Of a DNA stretch of 64,000 nt, positions 26,897 to 36,177 are shown in pieces (position 1 is the first letter of the stretch; every line of letters starts with the position of its first letter). The notes below the pieces were generated by a model. That model was not told where the DNA came from and did no database searches. It worked only from the letters and a program-made list of their open reading frames with translations. The stretch comes from Salinicoccus kekensis (GTDB lineage: Bacteria > Bacillota > Bacilli > Staphylococcales > Salinicoccaceae). The translations under genes were made by a program, and so were the position numbers. Where the stretch lies: assembly GCF_900220995.1 (NCBI RefSeq), contig NZ_OBQF01000001.1:558001-622000 (forward strand), given 5' to 3'.

Positions 26897-27504
26897 TAAA
26901 ATTCTCCATTCCGAAAATAAATTTCATCCACCGCACTCAAATAATCGATGCGGGGATTCAGGCCTTCTTTGAGCTGATGGCTGTCAGCCATGATATCCGT
27001 CCGTGAGACGGATTTCTTTTCATCGCTCAAAAACCGCTCCCAGTGCACCATGAATTTCTCAATCGGCATCAGATAAGTTTCTTCAAGGGTTGAAAAGCGT
27101 ATGATCAGGAAGACGATGCCGCCGTGATCATGGCACTGCTTCATATGTTCCACCTGGTGTGCGTGTATATTGATCAAAGGAAAGCGTGTCTTGTTTTTGG
27201 TCTCCTTCGCTTCGAAATCAATGTACCTGCCTTTGTAGACGCCGTTGTAGTCGCTTGTGGAAGGCGTCTTGAAATAGGCTTCATCAATCTTCGCACGGTT
27301 CCTTGAAGGGTAATCCACATTGACGATCTGAACCGGCGTCGGCTTCTTATGAATGACTGCACGTGAAATGCTCAAATAGTAACTGTTCGTCACATCGAGA
27401 TCCTTCTCCAGGGTCATGCCGCGCTGACCATACTTCACTTTTTTGCCGGTTGCCTTACGGGTGTTCCGATATTGTCTCGGCTTGACGCCTTTGGGATATT
27501 TCAT
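26896..27504 (-). CDS. recU: Holliday junction resolvase RecU
   Basis: Cleaves four-way junctions in recombination and chromosome segregation. The start is placed at the second ATG (base 27504) since AAAGGCGA lies nine bases before it; the first ATG at 27510 is too close. The 202-residue protein has a basic N-terminal arm ([12 protein letters not shown]), [12 protein letters not shown], the nuclease core [13 protein letters not shown] and [12 protein letters not shown] with the D-ExK metal-binding residues, and HAHQVEHMK. The stop overlaps the start of the PBP gene by one base, the conserved recU-pbp operon. Confidence 0.95.
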   Translation of the reverse strand: MKYPKGVKPRQYRNTRKATGKKVKYGQRGMTLEKDLDVTNSYYLSISRAVIHKKPTPVQIVNVDYPSRNRAKIDEAYFKTPSTSDYNGVYKGRYIDFEAKETKNKTRFPLINIHAHQVEHMKQCHDHGGIVFLIIRFSTLEETYLMPIEKFMVHWERFLSDEKKSVSRTDIMADSHQLKEGLNPRIDYLSAVDEIYFRNGEF

Positions 27505-27520
27505 GTACATCGCCTTTCAT

Positions 27521-27544
27521 TATAATATATGTCATAATATTATA
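27521..27544. promoter_or_regulatory. AT-rich inverted repeat in the recU/yppE divergent promoter region
   Basis: TATAATAT (27521-27528) and ATATTATA (27537-27544) form a perfect 8-bp inverted repeat with an 8-base centre, between the divergent recU and yppE starts. Both arms contain -10-like TATAAT on one strand or the other, so promoters for both directions probably lie here. The composition makes chance palindromes likely. Confidence 0.3.
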
Positions 27545-27596
27545 CATTAATTAGCATACGGGAAACCAATCAATTATTATAAGGAGTGTGACATTT

Positions 27597-27923
27597 TTGT
27601 CAAGAAATCATAACAATGCCCCGTATTTTCATCTGATGGATGAGATATACGGCCGTTACCAGAAAGCTGTATCCGGATATGAATTCGACTTCAAGACCGA
27701 GGTCGAGCCGTTTTTGGATGAGAACAAGGCACTCGCCATGCAGATACTGGAATTCGACACGGATGCAAGGTTTCATTACAGCACGCGTGAAAAAATGTCC
27801 GCAGAGCTGATGGAGCTGCTCATGGCGTGCCATTCGCCGAAGTTCAGGGAGCGGCATTTCTACGAGAAATATAAATTCATCAATATGTGGCTCAAGCATG
27901 CCGAGAAAGAGGGATTGATGTGA
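27597..27923 (+). CDS. DUF1798 family protein (YppE-like)
   Basis: A 108-residue, mainly helical cytosolic protein. The start is taken as TTG 27597 because AAGGAG at 27581-27586 is ten bases upstream; GTG 27588 in the same frame is too close to it. Family-like residues include FDFKTEVEPFLDE and the C-terminal FRERHFYEKYKFINMWL. Position divergent from recU and before ypsA matches yppE of B. subtilis. Its fold in homologues is a four-helix bundle; no activity is known. Confidence 0.82.
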   Translation: MSRNHNNAPYFHLMDEIYGRYQKAVSGYEFDFKTEVEPFLDENKALAMQILEFDTDARFHYSTREKMSAELMELLMACHSPKFRERHFYEKYKFINMWLKHAEKEGLM

Positions 27924-28462
27924 GAATCCTCATCGGCGGCTACCGGCCGTATGAAATCGGCATCTTCAAATCCGATCAGCAGGAAGTGACGGTGCTGAAG
28001 GCCTTCATCAGAAACAAGCTGCTCGAATATATCGACGAGGGGGCGGAATGGTTCATCATCCAGGGCTACACCGGGATTGAATTGTATGCAGCGGAAGAAA
28101 TCATCAGGCTCAAAGAGGCGCACTACGACATCAGGCTCGGCGTGCTCATGCCTTTCCACCAGTTTGACGACCGCTACAATGAGATGGATCAGGCCCTGCT
28201 GCAGAAAGTGCTTGCAGAGTGCGACTTTAAAGATTATATTTATAAACAGCCCTACTCAAACCCCGGCATGTTCAAACATATCAACCGCTTCCTCATCTCC
28301 AACACCGACGGGGCACTGATCTTCTTCGACGAGGAGGCGGATGCGAAAGTGCGCTTCCTTTATAACGCAATACTTGAATTCTCCGGGGAAAATCCGTATA
28401 ATATTGAAAGAATACAATTTGATGAGATTAACAGCTTTATCGATTCCGGGTTTGATAATTAA
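27920..28462 (+). CDS. YpsA / DUF1273 family SLOG-type protein
   Basis: Starts with GTG 27920 overlapping the yppE stop; from there the product begins [17 protein letters not shown], the expected N-terminus for the family. The 180-residue Rossmann-like (SLOG) protein has the conserved [17 protein letters not shown] segment, resembling the glycine-x-glutamate nucleotide-binding site proposed for YpsA. YpsA in Bacillus and Staphylococcus has been linked to cell division, fitting its place 11 bases before gpsB. The ligand is unknown. Confidence 0.88.
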   Translation: MRILIGGYRPYEIGIFKSDQQEVTVLKAFIRNKLLEYIDEGAEWFIIQGYTGIELYAAEEIIRLKEAHYDIRLGVLMPFHQFDDRYNEMDQALLQKVLAECDFKDYIYKQPYSNPGMFKHINRFLISNTDGALIFFDEEADAKVRFLYNAILEFSGENPYNIERIQFDEINSFIDSGFDN

Positions 28463-28473
28463 GAGGTGAGGCA

Positions 28474-28800
28474 ATGAGTGAGACAACTTTGAAATTGTCC
28501 GCAAAAGACATATTTGAAAAAGAATTTGAAAAGTCCATCAGAGGTTTCAAACCGATCGAAGTGGACAGCTTCCTGGATGATGTCATCAGTGATTATCAAA
28601 AGATGGCGGATATGAACAATAATCTGAAGCGGCTGGAAGAAGAAAATGCCCGCTTGAAGAAAGAAGTAGAGGATTTAAGGATAAGACTGGCAACCAATTC
28701 CCGGTCACAGGATAACCAGAGTCAAAATCATCAGATCGATATTTTAAAAAGGTTGTCCAACCTGGAAAAGAAAGTATTCGGCCAGTCGAAAGTGAATTAA
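28474..28800 (+). CDS. gpsB: Cell cycle protein GpsB
   Basis: DivIVA-related cytosolic adaptor that shuttles class A PBPs between septum and side wall. The 108-residue protein has the N-terminal membrane-binding DivIVA domain ([20 protein letters not shown], then [12 protein letters not shown]), a coiled coil at about 45-72 ([20 protein letters not shown]), a Gln/Asn/Ser-rich linker and a short C-terminal helix ending [17 protein letters not shown] precedes the ATG. It directly precedes RNase P RNA, as in other Bacillales. Confidence 0.96.
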   Translation: MSETTLKLSAKDIFEKEFEKSIRGFKPIEVDSFLDDVISDYQKMADMNNNLKRLEEENARLKKEVEDLRIRLATNSRSQDNQSQNHQIDILKRLSNLEKKVFGQSKVN

Positions 28801-28802
28801 TC

Positions 28803-29210
28803 GAAATACGGTATGTCGGATAATCGCTATGCCTGAAAAAAGGTATAGAGGAAAGTCCATGCTCACACGCACCTGAGACGGGCGTAGTGTTCGTGCCTGA
28901 CGAAACAATAAGTCAGGGCAGTTCGTGAATAACGGCTGACGGCTGTGAAATAACCTAAGTGCATATAAGGTTAGATTAGCTGTAAAAGTGCCACAGAGAC
29001 GAGCTTACCATGAAAGTGGTAAGGTGGAACGCGGTAAACCCCTCGAGTGAGCAATCCAAACAAGGTAGGAGCACTCCCTGACGGAAATTCAACCGGACGG
29101 GAGATATTACAAATGTAATATAGACAGATGATTATCACCAATGTGCGAGTGTGACTAGTACACGTCTGAAGCACAGCGGTACAGAACATGGCTTACAGAC
29201 ATACCGGACT
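28803..29210 (+). ncRNA. rnpB: RNase P RNA, Bacillus (type B) class
   Basis: Catalytic RNA of tRNA 5' maturation. The universally conserved blocks are present: GAGGAAAGTCCATGCTC near 28850, GTAGTGTTCGTGCC at about 28885-28898, AAAGTGCCACAGAGACGA, GTGGAACGCGGTAAACCCC and, near the 3' end, ACAGAACATGGCTTACAG. The closing helix P1 pairs CGGTATGTC (28809-28817) with GACATACCG (29198-29206). The overall length near 400 bases and lack of the type A layout fit the Bacillus type. It sits between gpsB and rlmL, the conserved location. Confidence 0.97.
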
Positions 29211-29216
29211 AGAAAC

Positions 29217-29250
29217 AAGCTCTCCATTTTGATGGAGAGCTTTTATTTTA
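29217..29250 (+). terminator. Rho-independent terminator of rnpB
   Basis: AAGCTCTCCAT (29217-29227) pairs perfectly with ATGGAGAGCTT (29232-29242) around a TTTG loop, followed by a T-rich tail. Confidence 0.95.
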
Positions 29251-29299
29251 TATAATCAAATTGACAGAAATATATCATGAGTCATGCGGAGGACAAATT

Positions 29300-30421
29300 A
29301 TGAATTTTAAAATGCTAGCCAACACACCGATGGGCCTTGAAAGGGTCGTCGCGGATGAAATCGGATCACTGGGTTATGAAACCACGCTTGAGAACGGCCG
29401 GGTCTACTTCGAAGGGGACGAGACGGCGATCGTCAGATCGAACCTGATGCTCCGGACGGCGGACCGGATACGGATCATCATCGGGGATTTCAATGTGACG
29501 ACGTTCGATGACCTGTTTGAAAAGACGAAGGCGCTGCCGTGGTCCGACATACTCGGCCCGGATGCGGAATTCCCGGTGACGGGACGCTCCCATAAATCCA
29601 CATTGTACAGCGTGCCGGATGTCCAGAGGATCGTAAAAAAGGCGGTCGTCGAACATCTTAAGAGTGCCTTCAGCCTGGACGGTAAGCTGAGCGAGACGGG
29701 TGCGCGCTATAAGATCGATGTCAACATACTGAAGGACCGTGCAGTGCTGACCATCGACACGAGCGGGGACGCACTGCATAAGAGAGGCTACAGGCGCGAA
29801 CAGGGGGAGGCACCGATCAAAGAGACGCTTGCTGCGAGCATGCTGAAACTTGCCAATTATGACGGGACGAAGCCGCTGTATGACCCGTTTGCCGGTTCCG
29901 GCACCATTGCGATTGAAGCGGCACTGATGGCGCTGAACATCGCACCGGGCGCAAACCGCACCTTCGACAGCGAACGGTGGGACATCATCCCGGAAGAACT
30001 GTGGGAGGAGGTGCGGATGAAGCTCGAAGATGAGGCACTGTACGACAGGGAAGTCGTGATACACGCCTCCGACATCGATCCGCATATGATAGAAGTCGCA
30101 AAGACGAACATACTGGAAATCGGCCTGCAGGATAATATAGACCTCGCCATAATGGATGTCCATGATCTCACAATCGGCCATGACAACGTCCAGCTCGTCA
30201 CCAACCCGCCGTACGGGGAGCGCATCGGGGAGGCGAAGGAAGTCGAGGAGATGTACCGCACAGTCGGCAGGCTGATGGCCCGGAACCCGGACTTGAGCGT
30301 GTATCTGATGACTTCAAACAAGGAGTTTGAGCATATCGTCGGCAAAAAGGCGACGAAGCGCAGGAAACTGTTCAACGGCTACATCGAAACGACTTTTTAC
30401 CAGTACTGGGGGAAACGGTAA
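29300..30421 (+). CDS. rlmL: THUMP-domain class I rRNA methyltransferase (RlmL/YpsC-like)
   Basis: SAM-dependent N2-guanine methyltransferase of 23S rRNA family. GGAGGA upstream supports ATG 29300; the in-frame codons before it overlap the rnpB terminator region. The 373-residue protein has an N-terminal ferredoxin-like plus THUMP domain (about 1-155), then KRGYRREQGEAPIKETLAA, the SAM site PLYDPFAGSGTIAIEAALM and the catalytic NPPYGER motif. It corresponds to YpsC beside rnpB in Bacillus. The exact target base is inferred from the family only. The next gene starts directly after the stop. Confidence 0.9.
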   Translation: MNFKMLANTPMGLERVVADEIGSLGYETTLENGRVYFEGDETAIVRSNLMLRTADRIRIIIGDFNVTTFDDLFEKTKALPWSDILGPDAEFPVTGRSHKSTLYSVPDVQRIVKKAVVEHLKSAFSLDGKLSETGARYKIDVNILKDRAVLTIDTSGDALHKRGYRREQGEAPIKETLAASMLKLANYDGTKPLYDPFAGSGTIAIEAALMALNIAPGANRTFDSERWDIIPEELWEEVRMKLEDEALYDREVVIHASDIDPHMIEVAKTNILEIGLQDNIDLAIMDVHDLTIGHDNVQLVTNPPYGERIGEAKEVEEMYRTVGRLMARNPDLSVYLMTSNKEFEHIVGKKATKRRKLFNGYIETTFYQYWGKR

Positions 30422-33400
30422 GTGAGTGAAGACTTCAAGACATTGGATGTATTGTACAAACTCAAAAAAGAAATACTCAAATCGGACAATGAGAACCTCG
30501 TCTCGCAGATCGACCATGCGATTTCAAAGACTTATAAGGATCAGCTCGTCTTCTCATTCATCGGCCACTACTCGGCCGGCAAATCCTCGCTGATCAACCA
30601 CCTGCTTGAAACGGAGATACTGCCGTCCTCGCCGGTCCCGACGACAAGCAACACCGTCGCCGTCCAGATCGGGGACGGGGAGGAGATCAGGGCATTCCTG
30701 AACCAGTATCAGTATGTACCGGTCGAAGACTATGCGGGCCTGCGTGAGCTGAACACACGCGACATCGACATCAGTGCAATCAATATCGATGTGGCGCATG
30801 AAGACTTCAAAAAGAATACGGTGCTCCAGGATACGCCCGGTGTGGATTCGAATACGGACAGCCACCGGGAGTCGACGAACCGGTTCCTCCTGAACAGCGA
30901 CCATATATTCTTCACTGTGGAGTACAACCATGTGGAGAGCGAACACAACATGTCGCTCCTGAAGGAATTGTCCATGATGAACATCCCGCTGACACTCATC
31001 ATCAATCAGGTGGATAAACATGATGATGCGGAAATATCCATGGAGACATTCCTCTCCAGGATAAAGAACACTTTAAAAGACTGGAACATCACACCCGATG
31101 ACATTTTCACGACCAGTATATATCCATGCGAACATAATGAGGTGGATAAGCTGAAAGCATTCATCCACAGCCGGGAAGCGGACAGGACACAGGTGCTGGA
31201 TGCATACTTTGAACGGATCACCGGAACGATAGAAAATGAGCAGCTCGAGTATCTCGGCGCAGCACTCGATGCGCTGAAAGCCCACGGGGAAGATGTCGAT
31301 ATTGAAGACGTGGAAGCGGTGAAGTCGCATATCCGGTTTTTAAACGGTGAGGTCGAGAAGGCGAAGGTGGAGGCCCTCCACAGTGATGATGAAACACTGA
31401 ACAGCCACGTCAAGGAAGCGGTCAGGAAGATCGTCAGGGACAGTTATATATTCCCGCACGAGGTCAAGGAGGCGATCACACATTACTTGAACATCCTTGC
31501 CGGGGAAGTGAAGGTGCCGGGACTGTTCGGCAAAAAGAAAAAAGAGGAAGCGATGATCCGGGAAGCGGTGGATGATATCCGGGAAAAATTTGATGCCGTC
31601 TTCAAGACCGAAGTGAATGCACCCGTCGACAGCTTCTTCTCGGGACTCGGCCTGACAGGTGAGCCTTTCAGGTACAGCTTCAAAGAGGGGCTCCTCATCA
31701 AAGAGGAGATCAGCCACCTGAATAACCAGTTCATCCTGAATTACATGGATAAATTGAAAGCCTCGATCGTCAATGATGTAAGCGCAGAAGCGCAGAGCCA
31801 TATGCCAAACCTCGAAAAATCCGGCACCGGCTCCGCCCGGGAGGAAGAAGCACTTAAAGATGCCCTCGGGAGATTCGAGGAGATACTTAGGCTCCTCAGC
31901 CTGATCGATTCCATCGAAACGAAAAGCTACCGCCATTTCTTCATACACCTGGATGATGAAATCGAAAAATTGAACCTGACAGAGGCAGTGGAACTTGAAG
32001 GCGGAAGCATCAGTGCACCTGAAGCAGCCGGGGACGCGGGACGGTACAAATTCAAAGGGGCAGACGATGAGGACCTGGGGTTTTATCATAAGCTTGCGGC
32101 ACTGATTGAAGGCAATGAACGATACAGTGATTTCCACGCCACCATCAAAGATAAGCTTGCCCGCATAGAGGAAGGGAAAGCCAACATCAGTGTATTCGGG
32201 GGATTCAGTGCCGGTAAGACGACTTTCATCAACGCCCTGATGAACGAGGCGCACCTTGCGATGAGCCCGAACCCGACCACGGCGACGATCACAGAAATCA
32301 ATGACGCACCTTCCAGTGCCATCACTTATAAAAACAAGTCAGAGCTGACGGACACTCTGGGCATGCTGTCGAATCTCCATCATGATAATGTCGAAGACTA
32401 TTTCAAATGGATAAAGAAAGAGCGCAGCAATGTCCCGGAAACTTATAAACCGTTCCTTGACGGCATATTGAACAAATACGGGGAATATAAAGCGGATCTC
32501 GGTACGACGAAGGACATCGGCACCGATGCACTGATCAGCAGGGTGAGTTCAGACGAGGATGCGACCTTCATCCATAAGGCATATGTCTCACTGGAAAATG
32601 ACATCACTGAAAAATACACCCTCGTCGATTCACCTGGCATCAATTCGATCAACCAGAGGCATACGAAGGAGACGAGGAACATCATCTCAGGCAGTGATCT
32701 GATCATTTATGTCTCGTATTACAACCATGTCTTCTCAAGAAGCGATGAAACGTTTTTAAAATATATCCAGTCGATCAAGGGTGAGGATTTCCCGATCATC
32801 TTCATAATCAATGCCGTGGACCTCATGAAGAATGAAGCGGATAAGGAGAAGGTCATCGATTACATGTCGGACTCGCTGATTTCCCTCGGCATCACGAATA
32901 TGATCTTCCCGGTCTCAAGCAAACAGGCACTGCAGTCCCATGATGAAGATTTCGAAGAGGCGAAGAAGAATATATTCGACATCACGGACCAGCTCTCCAT
33001 GTCGGTGCAGGTACAGTCCTTGAGGGAAGCCGGACGCCAGCTCGCTTCGAACATCAACAGCAATATACGCCAGTACGAGAATGCGGATCTTGAGCGGACG
33101 AGGATTGAATCCGCAAGAGGGGCGCTCCTCCGGGACCTCGCGGACTTCAGCGCATTCCGCCTGGAAAGCCCTCTGCACCAGGAAATCGGTGTGCTCCTCG
33201 CATTCATCAGCAGACGGTTCGAGCTGCAGCTTTATGATCATCTGAAAGGCATGATCACGGTATCTGATGCACAGGACAAACGGTTCCTCGTGAAAAAGGA
33301 ATCGCTGATCAAAAGCAATATCGAACAGTTCCTGACCATTGAAGTCAGTACAGTATTCAACGCCGTCTACCGGCAGGCTGAAGCGGAAATGCTGCAGGAC

Positions 33401-33796
33401 ATCACCCAGTTCAATGAAAGGCTGTCGGATGCCAGCATCAGCCGGACATTCGCATTCAACAGTCCGGCGGAAGATGAGCCTGCAATCAGTATAACGACTT
33501 CCGGATTCAGCGAATATTCCAGATTGCTGCATCAATCGAGGAATGATCATAAGGCCTTCAGGGACACGCTTCTGGAATTCGCAAAAGATATCAGTGCCCG
33601 TCTCGACATCGACCGTCTGGAAGAACAGATGAAGCGGCTTGTGAACGATTACTTGACGCTCCTACAGGATGATATCACCGCCCAGAAGCCCGAAATAGAA
33701 AGTGCCCTCGAAACACCGCCTGAAGTCATTGAAGAGAGTGACTATGAAGCAGATAAGATGCTGCTCGAATCATTAAGCAGATTAAAGGATGATTAG
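30422..33796 (+). CDS. dynA: Double dynamin-family GTPase (DynA-like)
   Basis: An 1124-residue protein with two dynamin GTPase modules in tandem, the bacterial DynA/YpbR arrangement involved in membrane fusion and membrane-stress protection. The first P-loop is GHYSAGKS (48-55) with switch DTPGVDSNTD and NQVD; the second is GGFSAGKT (593-600) with DSPGINSIN and INAVD. Long helical stalk regions follow each GTPase, with the paddle-like loop LFGKKKKEE at about residues 360-370. It begins with GTG immediately after the rlmL stop and abuts the rhodanese gene. Confidence 0.94.
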   Translation: MSEDFKTLDVLYKLKKEILKSDNENLVSQIDHAISKTYKDQLVFSFIGHYSAGKSSLINHLLETEILPSSPVPTTSNTVAVQIGDGEEIRAFLNQYQYVPVEDYAGLRELNTRDIDISAINIDVAHEDFKKNTVLQDTPGVDSNTDSHRESTNRFLLNSDHIFFTVEYNHVESEHNMSLLKELSMMNIPLTLIINQVDKHDDAEISMETFLSRIKNTLKDWNITPDDIFTTSIYPCEHNEVDKLKAFIHSREADRTQVLDAYFERITGTIENEQLEYLGAALDALKAHGEDVDIEDVEAVKSHIRFLNGEVEKAKVEALHSDDETLNSHVKEAVRKIVRDSYIFPHEVKEAITHYLNILAGEVKVPGLFGKKKKEEAMIREAVDDIREKFDAVFKTEVNAPVDSFFSGLGLTGEPFRYSFKEGLLIKEEISHLNNQFILNYMDKLKASIVNDVSAEAQSHMPNLEKSGTGSAREEEALKDALGRFEEILRLLSLIDSIETKSYRHFFIHLDDEIEKLNLTEAVELEGGSISAPEAAGDAGRYKFKGADDEDLGFYHKLAALIEGNERYSDFHATIKDKLARIEEGKANISVFGGFSAGKTTFINALMNEAHLAMSPNPTTATITEINDAPSSAITYKNKSELTDTLGMLSNLHHDNVEDYFKWIKKERSNVPETYKPFLDGILNKYGEYKADLGTTKDIGTDALISRVSSDEDATFIHKAYVSLENDITEKYTLVDSPGINSINQRHTKETRNIISGSDLIIYVSYYNHVFSRSDETFLKYIQSIKGEDFPIIFIINAVDLMKNEADKEKVIDYMSDSLISLGITNMIFPVSSKQALQSHDEDFEEAKKNIFDITDQLSMSVQVQSLREAGRQLASNINSNIRQYENADLERTRIESARGALLRDLADFSAFRLESPLHQEIGVLLAFISRRFELQLYDHLKGMITVSDAQDKRFLVKKESLIKSNIEQFLTIEVSTVFNAVYRQAEAEMLQDITQFNERLSDASISRTFAFNSPAEDEPAISITTSGFSEYSRLLHQSRNDHKAFRDTLLEFAKDISARLDIDRLEEQMKRLVNDYLTLLQDDITAQKPEIESALETPPEVIEESDYEADKMLLESLSRLKDD

Positions 33797-34624
33797 ATGA
33801 CTATAATGAATCTTGAAACCATTGGACAACTGAACAGGCAGGAAACCATCCTCCTGGACTGCCGCAATATCATGGATCAGTTTGATGAATCGGAAAGACT
33901 TGTTCAAAGGGATGCGGTGGCACACGCCGTCCACATCCCCCAGATGCCGTATATGTTCAAGTTCGACGGCATCAATGAAGGCCGGCACCCGATCCCTGAG
34001 ATGAGTGTGGTGGATGCACTGTATGACACACTCACCGAAGGCGGCCGGTATGATGTTTTATTGTTTGCAGATGAAAACAGCTTCTTCCATACCCGCCTGT
34101 ATTACTTATTTTTACTCTATGGTCATAAAGCCTATTTATACAATGATGACCTGGCTGCGCTTAAAGGCATGGCTGAGGAATTCAGGGAGGTCGATGTCGA
34201 GCTTCCGATCCAGTTCGAATCGACGGAGTCTTCATTCAAAGAAGACATCTACCGGTCGATGGAAGAGGTAGAGGAGCGCCTGGATGAGAATGTCCTTCTT
34301 GTTGACGTCAGAAGTGAGGAGAGGTATCTCGGCATATCTGAACCGGTGGATTACAAAAAAGGACACATTCCGGGTGCGGTCAACATACCGAACGGGAAGA
34401 TCCATGCAGATGGTGTCATCGACTTCGGGGCACTTGATGATGTCATGGAAAAGATCAGGGCGTATGAAGAAGTCATCGTCTACTGCGGGTCCGGCATGAG
34501 TGCGACGCCGATGTTCACACTGCTCCATCACAAAGGCATCAATGTGAAATTATATGCCGGAAGCTTTTCGGAATGGATCACGGATGATTCCAACATGATA
34601 GAAACCGCACCAAATACACTTTAA
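33797..34624 (+). CDS. Rhodanese-family sulfurtransferase
   Basis: A 275-residue tandem-rhodanese protein. The C-terminal domain is active-type: VLLVDVRSEERYLG, the substrate-approach KKGHIPGAVNIPNG and the cysteine loop VYCGSGMSA with Cys230. The N-terminal domain (LNRQETILLDCRNIM, then HAVHIPQMPYMF) is recognisable but has no cysteine in the loop position, so it is probably structural. It starts at the dynA stop codon. Likely role is thiosulfate or persulfide sulfur transfer in the cytosol; no signal peptide. Substrate is not deducible. Confidence 0.9.
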   Translation: MTIMNLETIGQLNRQETILLDCRNIMDQFDESERLVQRDAVAHAVHIPQMPYMFKFDGINEGRHPIPEMSVVDALYDTLTEGGRYDVLLFADENSFFHTRLYYLFLLYGHKAYLYNDDLAALKGMAEEFREVDVELPIQFESTESSFKEDIYRSMEEVEERLDENVLLVDVRSEERYLGISEPVDYKKGHIPGAVNIPNGKIHADGVIDFGALDDVMEKIRAYEEVIVYCGSGMSATPMFTLLHHKGINVKLYAGSFSEWITDDSNMIETAPNTL

Positions 34625-34636
34625 GGACTTGGTTAA

Positions 34637-35527
34637 ATGATTGAGAAAACACTAACGACTGATAAAACACTTGTGATAGATGGAATGGCCCTCTTGTTCC
34701 GCCATTTCTATGCCACCAGTTTCCGCAACCAGTTCATGCATAATGACAGGGACATCCCGACCAACGGCATCCAGGGCATGATCAGGCATACGTTCAAACT
34801 CATCGAGCTGACGCGCCCTGAAAATCTTGTCGTGACATGGGATATGGGTAAGGAGACGATCCGCAATGAATGGTTCGCGGAGTATAAGGCGAACCGGGAG
34901 GCGCCGCCTGAAGAAATGATCCCCCAGTTCGACTACGTGAAGGAAGTCATCCATGACATGGGTATATATCAGCTTGGCATCCATGGGTATGAAGCGGACG
35001 ACATCATCGGCACACTGGCAGCGAATTATGATGACCTCCTCATCGTCAGCGGGGACCGGGACCTTCTCCAGCTGCTCGGCGGCAGCAATGAAATATGGCT
35101 GACAAAAAAGGGCTTCTCGGAATATAATCATTATACGGAGTCCGTCTTCAAGGAAGAGTATGCCATCACACCCGCACAGTTCATCGATGTGAAAGCTTTG
35201 ATGGGGGACCCGGGCGATGGATATTTCGGGGTGAAGGGCATCGGTGAAAAGACCGCCCTGAAACTCATCTGTGAATATGGCAGCATTGACAATATGATCC
35301 AAAACATCGATGCGCTGAGCAAGGGTATACGGACCAAGGTCCTGAATGACATGTCCTCACTCCAGATGTCATACAGACTTGCCAAAATCATTACGGACGT
35401 CGAATTCTCACATGAGGAATATTTGAATCACCGCAGGCTTATACTGGATAAGGAGAAGATTGAAGACACCCTCATCCGGCACGACCTCAGCATCACCCGC
35501 AGGTACCTGCAGACACTGAATATATAG
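34637..35527 (+). CDS. ypcP: 5'-3' exonuclease (YpcP-like flap nuclease)
   Basis: Stand-alone homologue of the DNA polymerase I 5' nuclease domain that removes Okazaki primers and flaps. The 296-residue protein has VIDGMALLFRHFYAT near the N-terminus, GYEADDIIGTLA and SGDRDLLQLL with metal-binding acidic residues, MGDPGDGYFGVKGIGEKTA with the helix-three-turn-helix, and a small C-terminal helical region. It precedes an RNase H-like gene by nine bases, a sensible pairing for RNA-DNA hybrid removal. B. subtilis ypcP lies in the same neighbourhood. Confidence 0.93.
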   Translation: MIEKTLTTDKTLVIDGMALLFRHFYATSFRNQFMHNDRDIPTNGIQGMIRHTFKLIELTRPENLVVTWDMGKETIRNEWFAEYKANREAPPEEMIPQFDYVKEVIHDMGIYQLGIHGYEADDIIGTLAANYDDLLIVSGDRDLLQLLGGSNEIWLTKKGFSEYNHYTESVFKEEYAITPAQFIDVKALMGDPGDGYFGVKGIGEKTALKLICEYGSIDNMIQNIDALSKGIRTKVLNDMSSLQMSYRLAKIITDVEFSHEEYLNHRRLILDKEKIEDTLIRHDLSITRRYLQTLNI

Positions 35528-35536
35528 GAGGGCGTC

Positions 35537-35932
35537 ATGGCACAGATATACATTGATGCGGCAGCCCGGCAGAATCCGGTGCACGCTGCCGGTGCCGCCG
35601 TCATAAAAGATGAAAACGGCAGGCTTGAGTTCACTTTCGACCTCGGGGCGATGGATAACCATGAAGCGGAATGGGCGACACTGGACCATGCGCTGGATAA
35701 GGCGGTTGAGCACGGCATCAGATCTGCCATCATCCATACTGATTCCAAAATCATCGCAGACAGCTTCGACAAACAGTTCGTGAAAAACAAAAAATATCAG
35801 ATACACTACAATAATATCCAATCGAAACTTGGAAACTTTGATTTGTTTTTGGTCAGCCACACCCCGAGGGGGAGGAACAAATCAGCCGACCACCTGGCCA
35901 AAGAAGCGCTTTATAAGTATACGAAGGGATGA
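35537..35932 (+). CDS. RNase HI-like protein (reverse transcriptase-like family)
   Basis: A 131-residue RNase H-fold protein with GGAG before ATG 35537. The pattern begins IYIDAAARQNPVHAAGAAVI, carrying the first aspartate (residue 6), then EAEWATLDHALDKAVEHG with the glutamate, and IHTDSKIIADSF with the third acidic residue; the C-terminal HTPRGRNKSADHLAKEA carries the last. The short length matches the YpdQ/YpeP-type family. Whether it is an active nuclease is uncertain because flanking residues differ from RNase HI. A terminator overlaps its stop codon. Confidence 0.87.
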   Translation: MAQIYIDAAARQNPVHAAGAAVIKDENGRLEFTFDLGAMDNHEAEWATLDHALDKAVEHGIRSAIIHTDSKIIADSFDKQFVKNKKYQIHYNNIQSKLGNFDLFLVSHTPRGRNKSADHLAKEALYKYTKG

Positions 35933-35952
35933 TGAAAGTCATTCCTTTTTTT
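35924..35952 (+). terminator. Rho-independent terminator overlapping the RNase H-like stop
   Basis: AAGGGATGA (35924-35932) pairs with TCATTCCTT (35939-35947) with one G-U pair and a 6-base loop, then a run of T. The stop codon TGA lies within the left arm. Confidence 0.82.
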
Positions 35953-35968
35953 ATACCGGCGTTTTCTG

Positions 35969-35974
35969 TATAAT
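35969..35974 (+). promoter_or_regulatory. Probable -10 box for the zinc-finger/cvfC transcript
   Basis: A perfect TATAAT lies after the upstream terminator and 19 bases before the zinc-finger gene. The -35 region is only T-rich (TTTTTT at 35946 with a 17-base spacer), so strength is uncertain. Confidence 0.45.
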
Positions 35975-35992
35975 TGATTAAGGAGGTTGAAC

Positions 35993-36166
35993 ATGAAAGA
36001 GAAAACCTTATTTAAAATCAACCAACTTGAAGAAAAATACTGCCATGGCTGCCTGCTCAAAAAGCTGAACAGGAAACAGGGCACCCGGGCGAGTGCACAT
36101 AAATTCTGCATTACGGAATGCTCGGTGGGACTCAAGATCCGCAGCCATGGAAATCAACTACAATAG
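35993..36166 (+). CDS. Small zinc-finger protein (57 residues, YpeQ-like)
   Basis: A short gene with an ideal AAGGAGG ribosome-binding site seven bases before ATG 35993. The product begins MKEKTLFKINQLEEKYC and has two cysteine pairs, CHGC (residues 17-20) and CITEC (39-43), separated by a basic helix-like stretch (KKLNRKQGTRASAHK). This spacing suggests one zinc knuckle binding nucleic acid or a protein. It corresponds in size and layout to zinc-finger domain proteins of Bacillales such as YpeQ. It is followed 11 bases later by cvfC, so they probably share a transcript. Confidence 0.85.
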   Translation: MKEKTLFKINQLEEKYCHGCLLKKLNRKQGTRASAHKFCITECSVGLKIRSHGNQLQ

Positions 36167-36177
36167 GAGGATTATCA

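Noticed and set aside
28971-29189. 72-residue minus-strand frame inside the RNase P RNA
   Set aside because: The region is fully explained by conserved rnpB sequence and structure.
31340-32254. 304-residue open frame on the minus strand inside the dynamin gene
   Set aside because: It lies wholly opposite a strongly supported GTPase gene, has no ribosome-binding site or recognisable domain, and is Cys/His/Phe-rich as antisense shadows are.
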